Source: UBA9630 sp043725085
GTDB lineage: Bacteria; Patescibacteriota; Minisyncoccia; Moranbacterales; UBA2206
Direction: 5' to 3'
DNA length: 30,084 nucleotides
Assembly: GCA_043725085.1 (NCBI GenBank)
Contig: JAYSLY010000033.1
Location: 1-30,084, forward strand
Shown here: positions 15,501-22,198 of the stretch, one piece after another
Layout: each line of letters begins with the position of its first letter
Position numbering within the stretch: the stretch's first letter is position 1
Made by a program: the position numbers and the translations under genes
Notes under the pieces: generated by a model
The model's input: the letters and a program-made list of their open reading frames with translations, nothing else
What the model was told of the DNA's origin: nothing
Database searches by the model: none

Positions 15501-15765
15501 TTGACAAAAATTGACTCTTGCTGTAGCCTAGCTGTGGAAACTTAAAAACCTTTATTCCCTGTTAAATTTATTAAGGTGAATTATATTATGTAACGCAGGA
15601 TCACGTTACACGCTTGCAAGAAGCGAGACTTGCATGAAAAAATAGTTAAGATCCACACACCATTTATGGGAAGGACTCTGTTCAGATTGAACTGTCCTTA
15701 ATGTGTGTGTAAAAATCATCTTACCATTAAGAAACCAGCAATTTGAACGGCTGGCTTTTTTGTTT
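15501..15765 (+). ncRNA. Candidate structured RNA or replication-origin region upstream of rep
   Basis: The gap between the nuclease and the rep module is packed with stems. A TTGACA (15501-15506) could be a -35, with a poor -10 near 15524. Then come three hairpins: TGTAACG/CGTTACA (15589-15595 with 15604-15610), TGCAAG/CTTGCA (15615-15620 with 15629-15634), and a long branched stem CACACACCATT/AATGTGTGTG (15654-15664 with 15700-15709) enclosing AAGGAC/GTCCTT and GTTCA/TGAAC. It ends with CCAGC/GCTGG (15735-15739 with 15750-15754) followed by CTTTTTTG, terminator-like. Either a small RNA controlling the Rep gene or the double-strand origin of a rolling-circle replicon fits. I do not recognise a known RNA family. 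Confidence 0.4.
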
Positions 15766-15789
15766 CCCGAAATTACTAAATTCGGGAAA
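15763..15789 (+). promoter_or_regulatory. Perfect 9-bp inverted repeat abutting a start codon
   Basis: TTTCCCGAA (15763-15771) and TTCGGGAAA (15781-15789) flank a 9-nt loop, and the ATG of the 49-aa ORF begins at the very next base. In RNA it would bury the ribosome-binding region; in DNA it could be an operator or the hairpin nicked by the Rep protein. It overlaps the terminator-like T run before it. Confidence 0.6.
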
Positions 15790-15939
15790 ATGCCAAGAAA
15801 ATATAGTCAAAAACTTATCAATCGTCTTATTGAGTATTTTTGGAAATACCATAATTTGACGATTTCCGAAGATCAAGCTGATGAATATCTAGATTCATTG
15901 GCTGATTTGTTTATCGTCTTTAATTCTATGCGAGAATGA
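15790..15939 (+). CDS. 49-aa hypothetical protein upstream of rep
   Basis: I take ATG 15790 (MPRKYSQKLINRLIEYFWKY) and not the longer frame start at 15703, because the longer one runs through the hairpins and the poly-T of the structured region. The peptide has a basic N-terminal helix and an acidic C-terminal half (SEDQADEYLDSLADLF), the size and charge pattern of a small helical regulator. It is followed by a double hairpin and then the replication initiator, suggesting a role in element copy control. Unrecognised family. Confidence 0.6.
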   Translation: MPRKYSQKLINRLIEYFWKYHNLTISEDQADEYLDSLADLFIVFNSMRE

Positions 15940-15945
15940 CGCAAC

Positions 15946-15980
15946 GCGTGCCGTAAGGCACGCATGCGGCGTAGCCGCAT
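15946..15980 (+). repeat. Two back-to-back perfect hairpins before rep (candidate nick site)
   Basis: GCGTGCC/GGCACGC around GTAA (15946-15963) is followed without a gap by ATGCGGC/GCCGCAT around GTA (15964-15980). These are GC-rich islands in an AT-rich region and lack a following T run, so they are not ordinary terminators. They sit 41 bp before the Rep start, where rolling-circle origins are often found. Confidence 0.65.
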
Positions 15981-16021
15981 AGTTATACTAGTTTATATAA
16001 ACACTTAATGAGATAAAATAT

Positions 16022-16798
16022 ATGTTCACTAAATCCAAAATTACTATAGCAGGTGATATTTTTGAAACTTATGATTTTGAAAATGAAATTTGGCATGGAC
16101 CTATGCCACAGCAAAAACGACTAACTAGAAATAACGCAACTAGATCAAAAAATGGGACACGAACTGAAAGCTCATTTTTTCGTGCCAAGGGTACTGTAAA
16201 ACGCTTAATTAATGCGAATCTAGATCAATGCGACGGAGGTAAATTTAGACCTAGATTCCTTACGTTTACTTTCAGAGAAAATATTACAAAAGTGAAAGAA
16301 GCTAATGCCAAATTTACAAAATTTATCCGAAAATTCAATTATTCATTGAAACTTGAAAAAAGTCATTTGAAATATATTTCTGTTATTGAATTTCAAGAAC
16401 GTGGTGCCGTTCATTATCATACTTTGTTTTTCAACCTTCCATTCATTCCACACATGTATGACAATTTGAGAAAATTATGGGGTCATGGATCGGTTAATTC
16501 AAAAAAAATAGACAAAGTTAAAAATCTTGGTTCTTATGTCTGCAAATACATGACAAAAAATATTAACGATAAGCGTTTGTACGGTCAAAAATGTTATTTT
16601 GCAAGTATGAATTTGAAAAAGCCACGCACCATTTATAACGAAAGTGTAGTTAAATTTGTGGCTGAATTTATGCCAGATAATATCAGACCTTACAAAAAAA
16701 TAATCCATCGAGACCATTGCGGAATAATTGTCTATCGTCGCTATGACATGACGAAACATCAGGAGGCAAAAAAAGACTTGCTTGCTTTTATCAAATAA
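16022..16798 (+). CDS. HUH-family rolling-circle replication initiator (Rep)
   Basis: 258 aa. It carries the three HUH endonuclease motifs in order: FLTFTF (about 80-85), the metal-binding H-Y-H (131-133) in RGAVHYHTLFF, and a motif with two tyrosines spaced by three residues (Y172, Y176) in GSYVCKYMTK. Two-tyrosine initiators nick one strand of an origin hairpin, stay covalently bound to the 5' end, and support rolling-circle replication of phages and plasmids such as phiX174-like systems. It sits between a structured non-coding region and a serine recombinase, so the island probably has a replicating circular form. Base composition matches the island, not the core. Confidence 0.85.
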   Translation: MFTKSKITIAGDIFETYDFENEIWHGPMPQQKRLTRNNATRSKNGTRTESSFFRAKGTVKRLINANLDQCDGGKFRPRFLTFTFRENITKVKEANAKFTKFIRKFNYSLKLEKSHLKYISVIEFQERGAVHYHTLFFNLPFIPHMYDNLRKLWGHGSVNSKKIDKVKNLGSYVCKYMTKNINDKRLYGQKCYFASMNLKKPRTIYNESVVKFVAEFMPDNIRPYKKIIHRDHCGIIVYRRYDMTKHQEAKKDLLAFIK

Positions 16799-16817
16799 TC
16801 CTAGTAAGTTATAAATC

Positions 16818-18359
16818 ATGAAATACATTCTCTACGCCCGAAAATCTACCGAGCAAGAAGACCGACAAGCAATGTCCATTCCAGCACAAATAAGCGAGCT
16901 TTCTCGTATGGCGGAAAAGTCGGGACTTAAGATTGATAAAATCTATGAGGAACAGATGTCGGCCAAGAAAATAGGTCGACCTGTTTTTAATGAAATGCTG
17001 GAATTTATCAGCAAGCAAAAAGATTGCGTTGTTCTCGCTTGGAAACCTGACCGCCTTTCTCGAAATGTCATTGACGGAGGTCGAGTTATTGAACTTTTAG
17101 AAAATGGGAATATTAAAGAGATTCGAACAATTGATAAAATAATTATGAATAATCCAATGGATATATTCATGCTCTTAATTGATTTTGGCGTAGGCAAAAA
17201 ATATTCCGATGATTTGAGTGTCAATGTGAAGCGTGGCAATCGGGCAAAACTAGAAAGTGGTGGTTGGCCGAGTATGGCACCATTGGGATATTTGAATAAT
17301 AAAGGATTGGGGACAATTTCAATTGATGAAATCCGTGCGCCTTTTATCCGCAAGATGTTTGAGTTGTATATTTCGGGAAGTCATAGTCTTAAAGATATTG
17401 CCAATATTTTATACGCTCAAGGCTTTCGTTCTCGCACTGGTTTTAAAGTTCACAAAAATCAAATTCATAAAATTTTACGCAATCCATTCTATTACGGCAT
17501 TATGGTTCGGGACGGCAAATATTATCCAGGGAGCCACGAACAGGTAATTTCCAAACAAATCTTTGATGACGCACAAAATATCCTATTCGGTAAAACGCAC
17601 AGCAAAAAGCAAAAACTATTTTTCCCTTACAGGGGATTTCTTCGTTGTCGGTCTTGCGGATGTGCTTTGACTGCTAGTGTTAAGAAAGGACACCAGTATT
17701 ATTACTGCACGAATGGGAAGGGACTTTGCGAGGAACATAAAAAATATATGCGTTCTGAATACTTAGAGGGCATCGTGGCGACCGTTTTTGACGAGATCCA
17801 TTTTAACGAGGAAATTATCGAAATTGCTTATGAGGCAAAAAAGGAGAAAATGAAGAATAACGAAAATTACAAAGACAACGCCAAGGAGAATATCGCTAGA
17901 CAGCTCGAATCAATCGCTAAGAAGCAATCGAGGCTTTTGGATAACCAGTTGGCCGAACTCATCACAGACGAGGTTTACGGGGCAAAAATAAAGGAATTAA
18001 ACAATCAAGAAATTGCCCTAAAACAACAATTGCAAAAAATTGATAAAAGCAACAATACGAGCTTTGATACTTTGGAACAGACCAAAGAAGTCTTTTTATC
18101 AGCCAGTAGAGCTAAAAAAGAATTTTTGGAGGCTGAAAATTTTAAAAAGCGTAAAGTGTTGGAAAAGCTACTTTGGAACCTTGAAATTGAAGACCGAGAA
18201 ATCGCTTATGCGAGCTACAAAATGCCATATGAGGCAATGAAAAAATCGCCCAAAAATGGCGACTTTTCAAATATGTTGGGGAGGAAGGATTCGAACCTTC
18301 GCATGGGGGCTTCAAAGGCCCCTGCCTTACCGCTTGGCTACTCCCCAATTAGTAGTTAG
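16818..18359 (+). CDS. Large serine recombinase (integrase) reading into a tRNA antisense strand
   Basis: 513 aa. The N-terminal resolvase domain has the catalytic serine at residue 10 in YARKST, with KPDRLSRN near 75-82. The recombinase domain (about 160-265) is followed by a zinc ribbon (C277, C280 and later Cys) and a C-terminal coiled coil (about 345-430). This is the arrangement of phage-type large serine integrases. It starts 19 bp after rep. The last 28 codons from 18273 on are the antisense strand of the tRNA-Gln gene at 18276-18347 plus its 5' flank, with the stop just beyond. So the integrated form has a C-terminus provided by the host tRNA; the excised form would end differently. 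Confidence 0.93.
   Translation: MKYILYARKSTEQEDRQAMSIPAQISELSRMAEKSGLKIDKIYEEQMSAKKIGRPVFNEMLEFISKQKDCVVLAWKPDRLSRNVIDGGRVIELLENGNIKEIRTIDKIIMNNPMDIFMLLIDFGVGKKYSDDLSVNVKRGNRAKLESGGWPSMAPLGYLNNKGLGTISIDEIRAPFIRKMFELYISGSHSLKDIANILYAQGFRSRTGFKVHKNQIHKILRNPFYYGIMVRDGKYYPGSHEQVISKQIFDDAQNILFGKTHSKKQKLFFPYRGFLRCRSCGCALTASVKKGHQYYYCTNGKGLCEEHKKYMRSEYLEGIVATVFDEIHFNEEIIEIAYEAKKEKMKNNENYKDNAKENIARQLESIAKKQSRLLDNQLAELITDEVYGAKIKELNNQEIALKQQLQKIDKSNNTSFDTLEQTKEVFLSASRAKKEFLEAENFKKRKVLEKLLWNLEIEDREIAYASYKMPYEAMKKSPKNGDFSNMLGRKDSNLRMGASKAPALPLGYSPISS
18276..18347 (-). tRNA. tRNA-Gln (anticodon TTG)
   Basis: On the minus strand the 72 nt fold into a cloverleaf: acceptor TGGGGAG/CTCCCCA with discriminator A, a D arm closed by GCC/GGC, anticodon stem GGGGC/GCCCC with loop CTTTGAA, and T arm GAAGG/CCTTC around TTCGAAT. 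CCA is not encoded. It is transcribed away from dnaX in the same direction, and its 3' end faces the mobile island, making it the likely integration target. The overlap with the recombinase frame is antisense. Confidence 0.95.
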
Positions 18360-18360
18360 T

Positions 18361-18405
18361 ATTTTGTATTTGGTATGAAAATACAAAATACCAGATACCA
18401 AATAT
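18361..18405. repeat. AT-rich inverted repeats between dnaX and tRNA-Gln
   Basis: TATTTTGTAT and TATTTGGTAT have reverse-complement copies a few bases later (ATACAAAATA, ATACCAAATA), making a compact AT-rich palindromic stretch of about 45 bp. The type resembles other AT palindromes in this window (20077-20120, 25180-25275). It could form the 3' end of the dnaX message; no clear terminator is visible. Confidence 0.55.
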
Positions 18406-18413
18406 ATACAAAA

Positions 18414-20072
18414 TCATTCCACGATTTTCCCGCCCATAATCTCCATTGCCGAAGAGAGGAGGGAAGATTGTTCGTGGGTGGTTTTTTCTTTTTCTTTGGC
18501 CTCCTTGATTTCATCATCAGCGGCGGAGCTTTGAACCGGCGCGAGGGTCTTGTCGACGACTACTTTGATGCGAATAGCCAATTCTAAAATCTTACTAAAA
18601 ACTTCCTCGATTGTCAACCGATTTTGCGGATCGTCCAGTTTCTCTTTGTAGAATTCATAGGGCGTGGCAAGCGTGATGACGTTGCCCTCAGTTGTCAAAA
18701 CTTGGCAGTTAGTAAGGAGCGCGGAGAGAGAATGGTTGTAGGGACGGATTTCGATCAAAAGGCGGTTCCAGCGGCTTCTTAGCAGGTCACGGTCGATTTC
18801 CACATCCGGGTTTATGGCAGTGATTTTAGTTGGTGGTAGCTCTGTTGACGCAAGTTCAATTTTTTTTTCCGGCAAGGGGATTGTGATTTCCGGCTTGACC
18901 TCTGATAGGTTATTTGTGGATTTATTCCCCGCATTCATACTTGATACTTCATACTTGATACTTACTGCTGGAATTGGTGCCGGAAATTTTTGCGTGGCTT
19001 TGATGATCGCAATTTCCAGAGCTAGTTGAGGAAGCAGGAAGGAAAATATTTTATTTTGTGCGACAAGCAGCAAATCTATGGTCGCAATAATTTGCGCGAG
19101 CTCGCTTTTTTGGGCTTGCGCGACAAGTTTCTCAATCTTATCCTCTGTCAGTTCGCGCACAAAGTAGCTTTTGAAATTCTCATCAATTTTGAGAAGCATT
19201 AGCTGTCTGAAATGATTAATCAAAGCTTTATTGAAAATTTGCAAGTCATATCCGCCGGAAATGAGCTCGTTAATTTTCTCAAGTGCTTGGCTGGTATTTT
19301 TGGAAACAATCTCTTCGGCTACGTCGCCAATAAAACTTTTGTCTACTGTGCCAAGAATTTCTTCCACAACTTTCGCGGAAATATTTTGATCTTCGAGAGA
19401 AATAATTTGTCCGAGTAATGATTCGGCATCGCGCATGCCACCTTCGGCCGATAGCGCAATCATTTCCAAGGCTTCTTTTTCGATCGTAATTTTTTCTGAG
19501 TTGGCGATGAGGGTTAGTTTTTCGATGATGTCGGACATCGGCCAGCGGGGGAAATCGAATTTTTGACAGCGCGAAACAATCGTGGCGGGAACTTTATGAA
19601 TTTCCGTGGTGGCGAGGATAAAAATGACATGTGCGGGTGGCTCCTCGAGAGTTTTGAGGAGCGCGTTCCATGCACCGGTCGAAAGCATGTGGGCCTCGTC
19701 GATAATATAGACCTTGTATTTCAAGAGTGTCGGCGGTAGAGCAATTGTTTCTTTCAGTTCGCGGATATTGTCCACGCCGGTGTTTGAGGCGGCATCAATT
19801 TCAATGATGTCGAGCGATTGCCCGGATTGAATGGCGAGGCATGCCGGACATTTTTCGCAAGCATTAACATCTTTATTGTCTTGGCAATTGATGGTTTTGG
19901 CAAAAATTCTGGCAAAGGTTGTTTTCCCGGTGCCTCTGGGACCGGTAAAAAGATAGGCGTGAGCAACCCGATTATTCTTGATGGCATTGGAAAGCGTACG
20001 CACAATATGCGCTTGACCGATGATTTCCGAAAAATTTTTTGGACGATATTTGCGGTAAAGGGTTTGGGACAT
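18414..20072 (-). CDS. dnaX: DNA polymerase III subunits gamma/tau
   Basis: Clamp-loader ATPase of the replicative polymerase. The AAA+ core has Walker A GPRGTGKT (44-51), four zinc-binding cysteines (C63, C72, C75, C78) and Walker B with DEAH (125-128), followed by a sensor region (STGAWNALLKTLEEPPAHVIFILATTE, SRCQKFDF). The clamp-loader collar follows (about 230-360), then a Pro/Ser linker and a C-terminal domain (about 440-530), so this is a tau-like length of 552 aa. No obvious slippery frameshift site was searched for thoroughly. It reads toward tRNA-Gln. Confidence 0.96.
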   Translation of the reverse strand: MSQTLYRKYRPKNFSEIIGQAHIVRTLSNAIKNNRVAHAYLFTGPRGTGKTTFARIFAKTINCQDNKDVNACEKCPACLAIQSGQSLDIIEIDAASNTGVDNIRELKETIALPPTLLKYKVYIIDEAHMLSTGAWNALLKTLEEPPAHVIFILATTEIHKVPATIVSRCQKFDFPRWPMSDIIEKLTLIANSEKITIEKEALEMIALSAEGGMRDAESLLGQIISLEDQNISAKVVEEILGTVDKSFIGDVAEEIVSKNTSQALEKINELISGGYDLQIFNKALINHFRQLMLLKIDENFKSYFVRELTEDKIEKLVAQAQKSELAQIIATIDLLLVAQNKIFSFLLPQLALEIAIIKATQKFPAPIPAVSIKYEVSSMNAGNKSTNNLSEVKPEITIPLPEKKIELASTELPPTKITAINPDVEIDRDLLRSRWNRLLIEIRPYNHSLSALLTNCQVLTTEGNVITLATPYEFYKEKLDDPQNRLTIEEVFSKILELAIRIKVVVDKTLAPVQSSAADDEIKEAKEKEKTTHEQSSLLSSAMEIMGGKIVE

Positions 20073-20177
20073 AAGGGCAAATTTAAAATTCTAAATTTGA
20101 AATTTAAAATCAAATTTAAATAACAAAATAACTAAATCAAATCAAAACTTACGTTTGCTTAAAAACAACTGAGCTCT

Positions 20178-20357
20178 GTCATCCTGAGCGAATCCGCCAG
20201 TTGGCGGAGAAGTCGAAGGATCTATTCTCTGTTATCGCAAGCCCTGTTGTTAGGTAGGAAGCTTTTGGGTACAGTTAGTAGATCCTTGCTCCACCGCTAA
20301 AGCTTTGGCGACACGCGGTCGACTGCGTCCTGAGTACAGGACTTCGCTCAGGATGAC
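20178..20357. repeat. Nested 180-bp inverted repeat between dnaX and gtrA
   Basis: The outer arms GTCATCCTGAGCGAA (20178-20192) and TTCGCTCAGGATGAC (20343-20357) are perfect 15-bp inverses. Inside the left arm a 7-bp palindrome TCCGCCA/TGGCGGA (20193-20208) interrupts the frequent repeat CATCCTGAGCGAAGTCGAAGGATCT, with GAA present on both sides. The right half is interrupted by other palindromic pieces around 20290-20335. The 389-bp gap 20073-20461 holds this repeat, AT-rich palindromes next to dnaX and the gtrA terminator; no gene is visible. Confidence 0.8.
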
Positions 20358-20422
20358 AAATTTAATTCAAAGAGCAATACACTCTTGATAGCTTTAGCTT
20401 AACACTATTTTTTCAAAAAGAA

Positions 20423-20447
20423 AAATCCTGCCGCTGGAGCAGGATTT
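20423..20447 (-). terminator. Terminator after the GtrA-family gene
   Basis: AAATCCTGC and GCAGGATTT form a 9-bp stem with a 7-nt loop. Read on the minus strand it is followed by TTCTTTTT and lies 15 bp after the stop codon. Confidence 0.85.
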
Positions 20448-20461
20448 AAGGCTAAAAACGC

Positions 20462-21112
20462 CTATTTTTTGAAAACAATAAATTTATAACCGATAAAATT
20501 CCAAGCCAAGCCGACAATGCTTCCCATGGCGGCGCCGATCAAGCCCCATTGGCCTTGCGCAAGGTCTCCAGTTGGGTGGCCAAGTTTAAACACTAATGAT
20601 GCCACTGCGACATTTATCACAAAACCAATAATACTGACCAAGAAAAATTGCAAAAATTCTGTTTTATGCTCACTAGTCTGCCCAAATGTCCAATACTTAT
20701 TCCAGAGATAACTATTGATGTTGGCGACGATAAAAGAACCTGCTTTGTAGAGGGAGTAAAATGTCAGAAAGCCAAGTCCGGCAAAAACAACATCTTTTGC
20801 ATTGATCTGGAATGAGCTTCGAAAAAAAGCGATAAGAATTGATAGGACGCCCATATCTACCAGCACATTAAGCACTCCAGTTACGACAAATTTTCCCAGT
20901 TGCCAAAAAACAGCAATTTTTTTGGCAATATAGTAGGTGATAGTTAGTCCGAATGGCGTGGCAATGAGAAAGAAGGGCACGATCCAAAGTGAAAGCATGG
21001 CGTAGAGTTCCGGTTTGGCAGTTTTGAGGACTGGTAAAAGCAGAAGGCCGATAAGAAGTCCGGCGCCGGTTGCGAAGGAAAGATCCTTCTTTGTCATTTT
21101 GATTTCTTCCAT
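20462..21112 (-). CDS. GtrA family membrane protein
   Basis: 216 aa with about six membrane segments. The C-terminal two thirds (about 70-215) fit GtrA: GKFVVTGVLNVLVDMGVLSIL, then the NSYLWNKYWTFGQ motif between helices, and GLAWNFIGYKFIVFKK at the end. GtrA proteins are thought to help move polyprenyl-linked sugars across the membrane for cell-surface glycan modification. An N-terminal two-helix extension (about 14-62) precedes the domain. A second in-frame ATG lies at residue 6. It could supply sugar carriers to enzymes such as the GT39-like protein elsewhere in the window, but no direct link is visible. Confidence 0.88.
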   Translation of the reverse strand: MEEIKMTKKDLSFATGAGLLIGLLLLPVLKTAKPELYAMLSLWIVPFFLIATPFGLTITYYIAKKIAVFWQLGKFVVTGVLNVLVDMGVLSILIAFFRSSFQINAKDVVFAGLGFLTFYSLYKAGSFIVANINSYLWNKYWTFGQTSEHKTEFLQFFLVSIIGFVINVAVASLVFKLGHPTGDLAQGQWGLIGAAMGSIVGLAWNFIGYKFIVFKK

Positions 21113-21131
21113 AATTGTTCTTAGAAGTTAG

Positions 21132-21154
21132 GACTTATGGTTTTTGCATAAGTC
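21132..21154 (+). other. Hairpin with T run, oriented against the flanking genes
   Basis: GACTTATG (21132-21139) pairs with CATAAGTC (21147-21154), followed on the plus strand by TTTTT. Both neighbouring genes are on the minus strand, so as a terminator it would only act on antisense transcripts. Confidence 0.4.
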
Positions 21155-21170
21155 TTTTTAGTTAAATTTT

Positions 21171-21944
21171 TTATTCGTTAGATTTGTTTTCTAATTCCTT
21201 TCTGAGTTCTTCAAGATCGGGCATCCATTCGTCGATAGCGGAAGAGTTGACACTTTCTGGTGTTGTTTCTTTTCCGGTCTTAGGTGTTTCCTCTGCGACT
21301 GGTTCGGCGTGGGCTGGCTTATCGCTGAAGATGTCATCAATTTTGCGAAAGCCGCCAATGTCTTGGGTTACTTCTTTTTTTGTTGAGGTTATTTTTTCAC
21401 GCGATTTTTGCAAAAGATTTTCAATTGCGCCCCACTGCGAATCAATGTCGCGTGGAGTGACTAGGGTCACTTCATCACCCGGTTCAACTTTGAAATAGGT
21501 AATTGAGGCAAGAAGAACGCGGTAAGCTTTGCCATCGGCGACGACAAAATAGTTTCCATCAATGTCTTGGTTGACTGTGCCGATAGCCATTTTTCTTGTG
21601 ATTGGTCCGATTTGTTTGTAGATAAAAGAACCGTCTCTTGTAATCGACAGTTTCATCATATCGCCTTGGACCAGTTTTGATTTTGAAGCGTAGTTGGCGG
21701 GAACGGGATATTGTTTGCCATCGGTGCCCAGCATAATTTGCCCATCAAAAGTTCCTTCGATTACTTTTTCATTATCATCGGTATCTTCAATTTTTCTGCG
21801 GCGGCCGGCTTTCTTTTTGCCTTCTAGTTGCAAGAGCATTGATTTCGCTCCTTGGAGCGTCGTCTCAGCGGTTGAAATCATATCGCGAAGCGCTTGAATT
21901 TTCTCCGCGTTTTTTGCATCATCATTAATATTTTTCTCTTCCAT
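21171..21944 (-). CDS. Conserved-looking protein of unknown function with N-terminal helix and beta-rich domain
   Basis: 257 aa. A short coiled-coil helix (about 8-45) and a basic patch KKKAGRRRK lead into a beta-rich domain (about 60-170) with GTFDGQIMLGTDGKQYPVPANYASKSKLVQGDMMKL and a second similar block GTVNQDIDGNYFVVADGKAYRVLLASITYFKVEPGDEVTL; the two halves look like an internal repeat of a small beta-barrel. The tail (about 195-257) is acidic and disordered. The basic patch and barrel suggest nucleic acid binding, by inference. No family is recognised. Confidence 0.8.
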   Translation of the reverse strand: MEEKNINDDAKNAEKIQALRDMISTAETTLQGAKSMLLQLEGKKKAGRRRKIEDTDDNEKVIEGTFDGQIMLGTDGKQYPVPANYASKSKLVQGDMMKLSITRDGSFIYKQIGPITRKMAIGTVNQDIDGNYFVVADGKAYRVLLASITYFKVEPGDEVTLVTPRDIDSQWGAIENLLQKSREKITSTKKEVTQDIGGFRKIDDIFSDKPAHAEPVAEETPKTGKETTPESVNSSAIDEWMPDLEELRKELENKSNE

Positions 21945-22070
21945 CTTTGTTTTATTTTAGTATTTTTATTTTATGAAATAATTATACAATTTTTAGGATT
22001 ATTGTGCAAGTGAAAATTTTCTTTGCAGAGAGGGGTGATTTAAGTTAGAATAGAAAGGCGGGATAGCTTG

Positions 22071-22122
22071 TTGACGAAAAATTAAGATATGCTAAAATGG
22101 TGATAGGGTATCATTTTAGCAT
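22071..22122 (+). promoter_or_regulatory. Promoter overlapped by a 12-bp palindrome, upstream of the DpnI-like gene
   Basis: TTGACG (22071-22076), a 16-nt spacer and TAAAAT (22093-22098) form a promoter. The -10 is embedded in an inverted repeat TATGCTAAAATG (22088-22099) with CATTTTAGCATA (22112-22123), 12-nt centre. A repressor bound there would block RNA polymerase, and the transcript would start inside the palindrome. No regulator gene is seen nearby. Confidence 0.7.
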
Positions 22123-22129
22123 AAAAAAT

Positions 22130-22192
22130 ATGACACAAAAAACACTTCAAAATCTTTCTGTGAAATTGGGGATTTATCCAATTTATGTGTGA
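22130..22192 (+). CDS. 20-codon leader ORF before the DpnI-like gene
   Basis: ATG 22130 to TGA 22192 encodes MTQKTLQNLSVKLGIYPIYV. It lies just after the palindromic operator and stops 6 bp before the DpnI-like start. There is no Shine-Dalgarno and no similarity I can claim. It may be a leader peptide, the remnant of a replaced gene start, or chance. Confidence 0.3.
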   Translation: MTQKTLQNLSVKLGIYPIYV

Positions 22193-22198
22193 TTTTTT

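Noticed and set aside
15703..15789. Upstream extension of the 49-aa ORF
   Set aside because: It would translate a hairpin, a terminator-like poly-T and half a palindrome; the ATG at 15790 is more natural.
13118..22101. Shared 12-mer TGCTAAAATGGT at 13118 and 22090, near both restriction loci
   Set aside because: It covers a -10-like sequence in AT-rich DNA; repeated 12-mers are expected by chance in 30 kb, and only the second copy is part of a palindrome.
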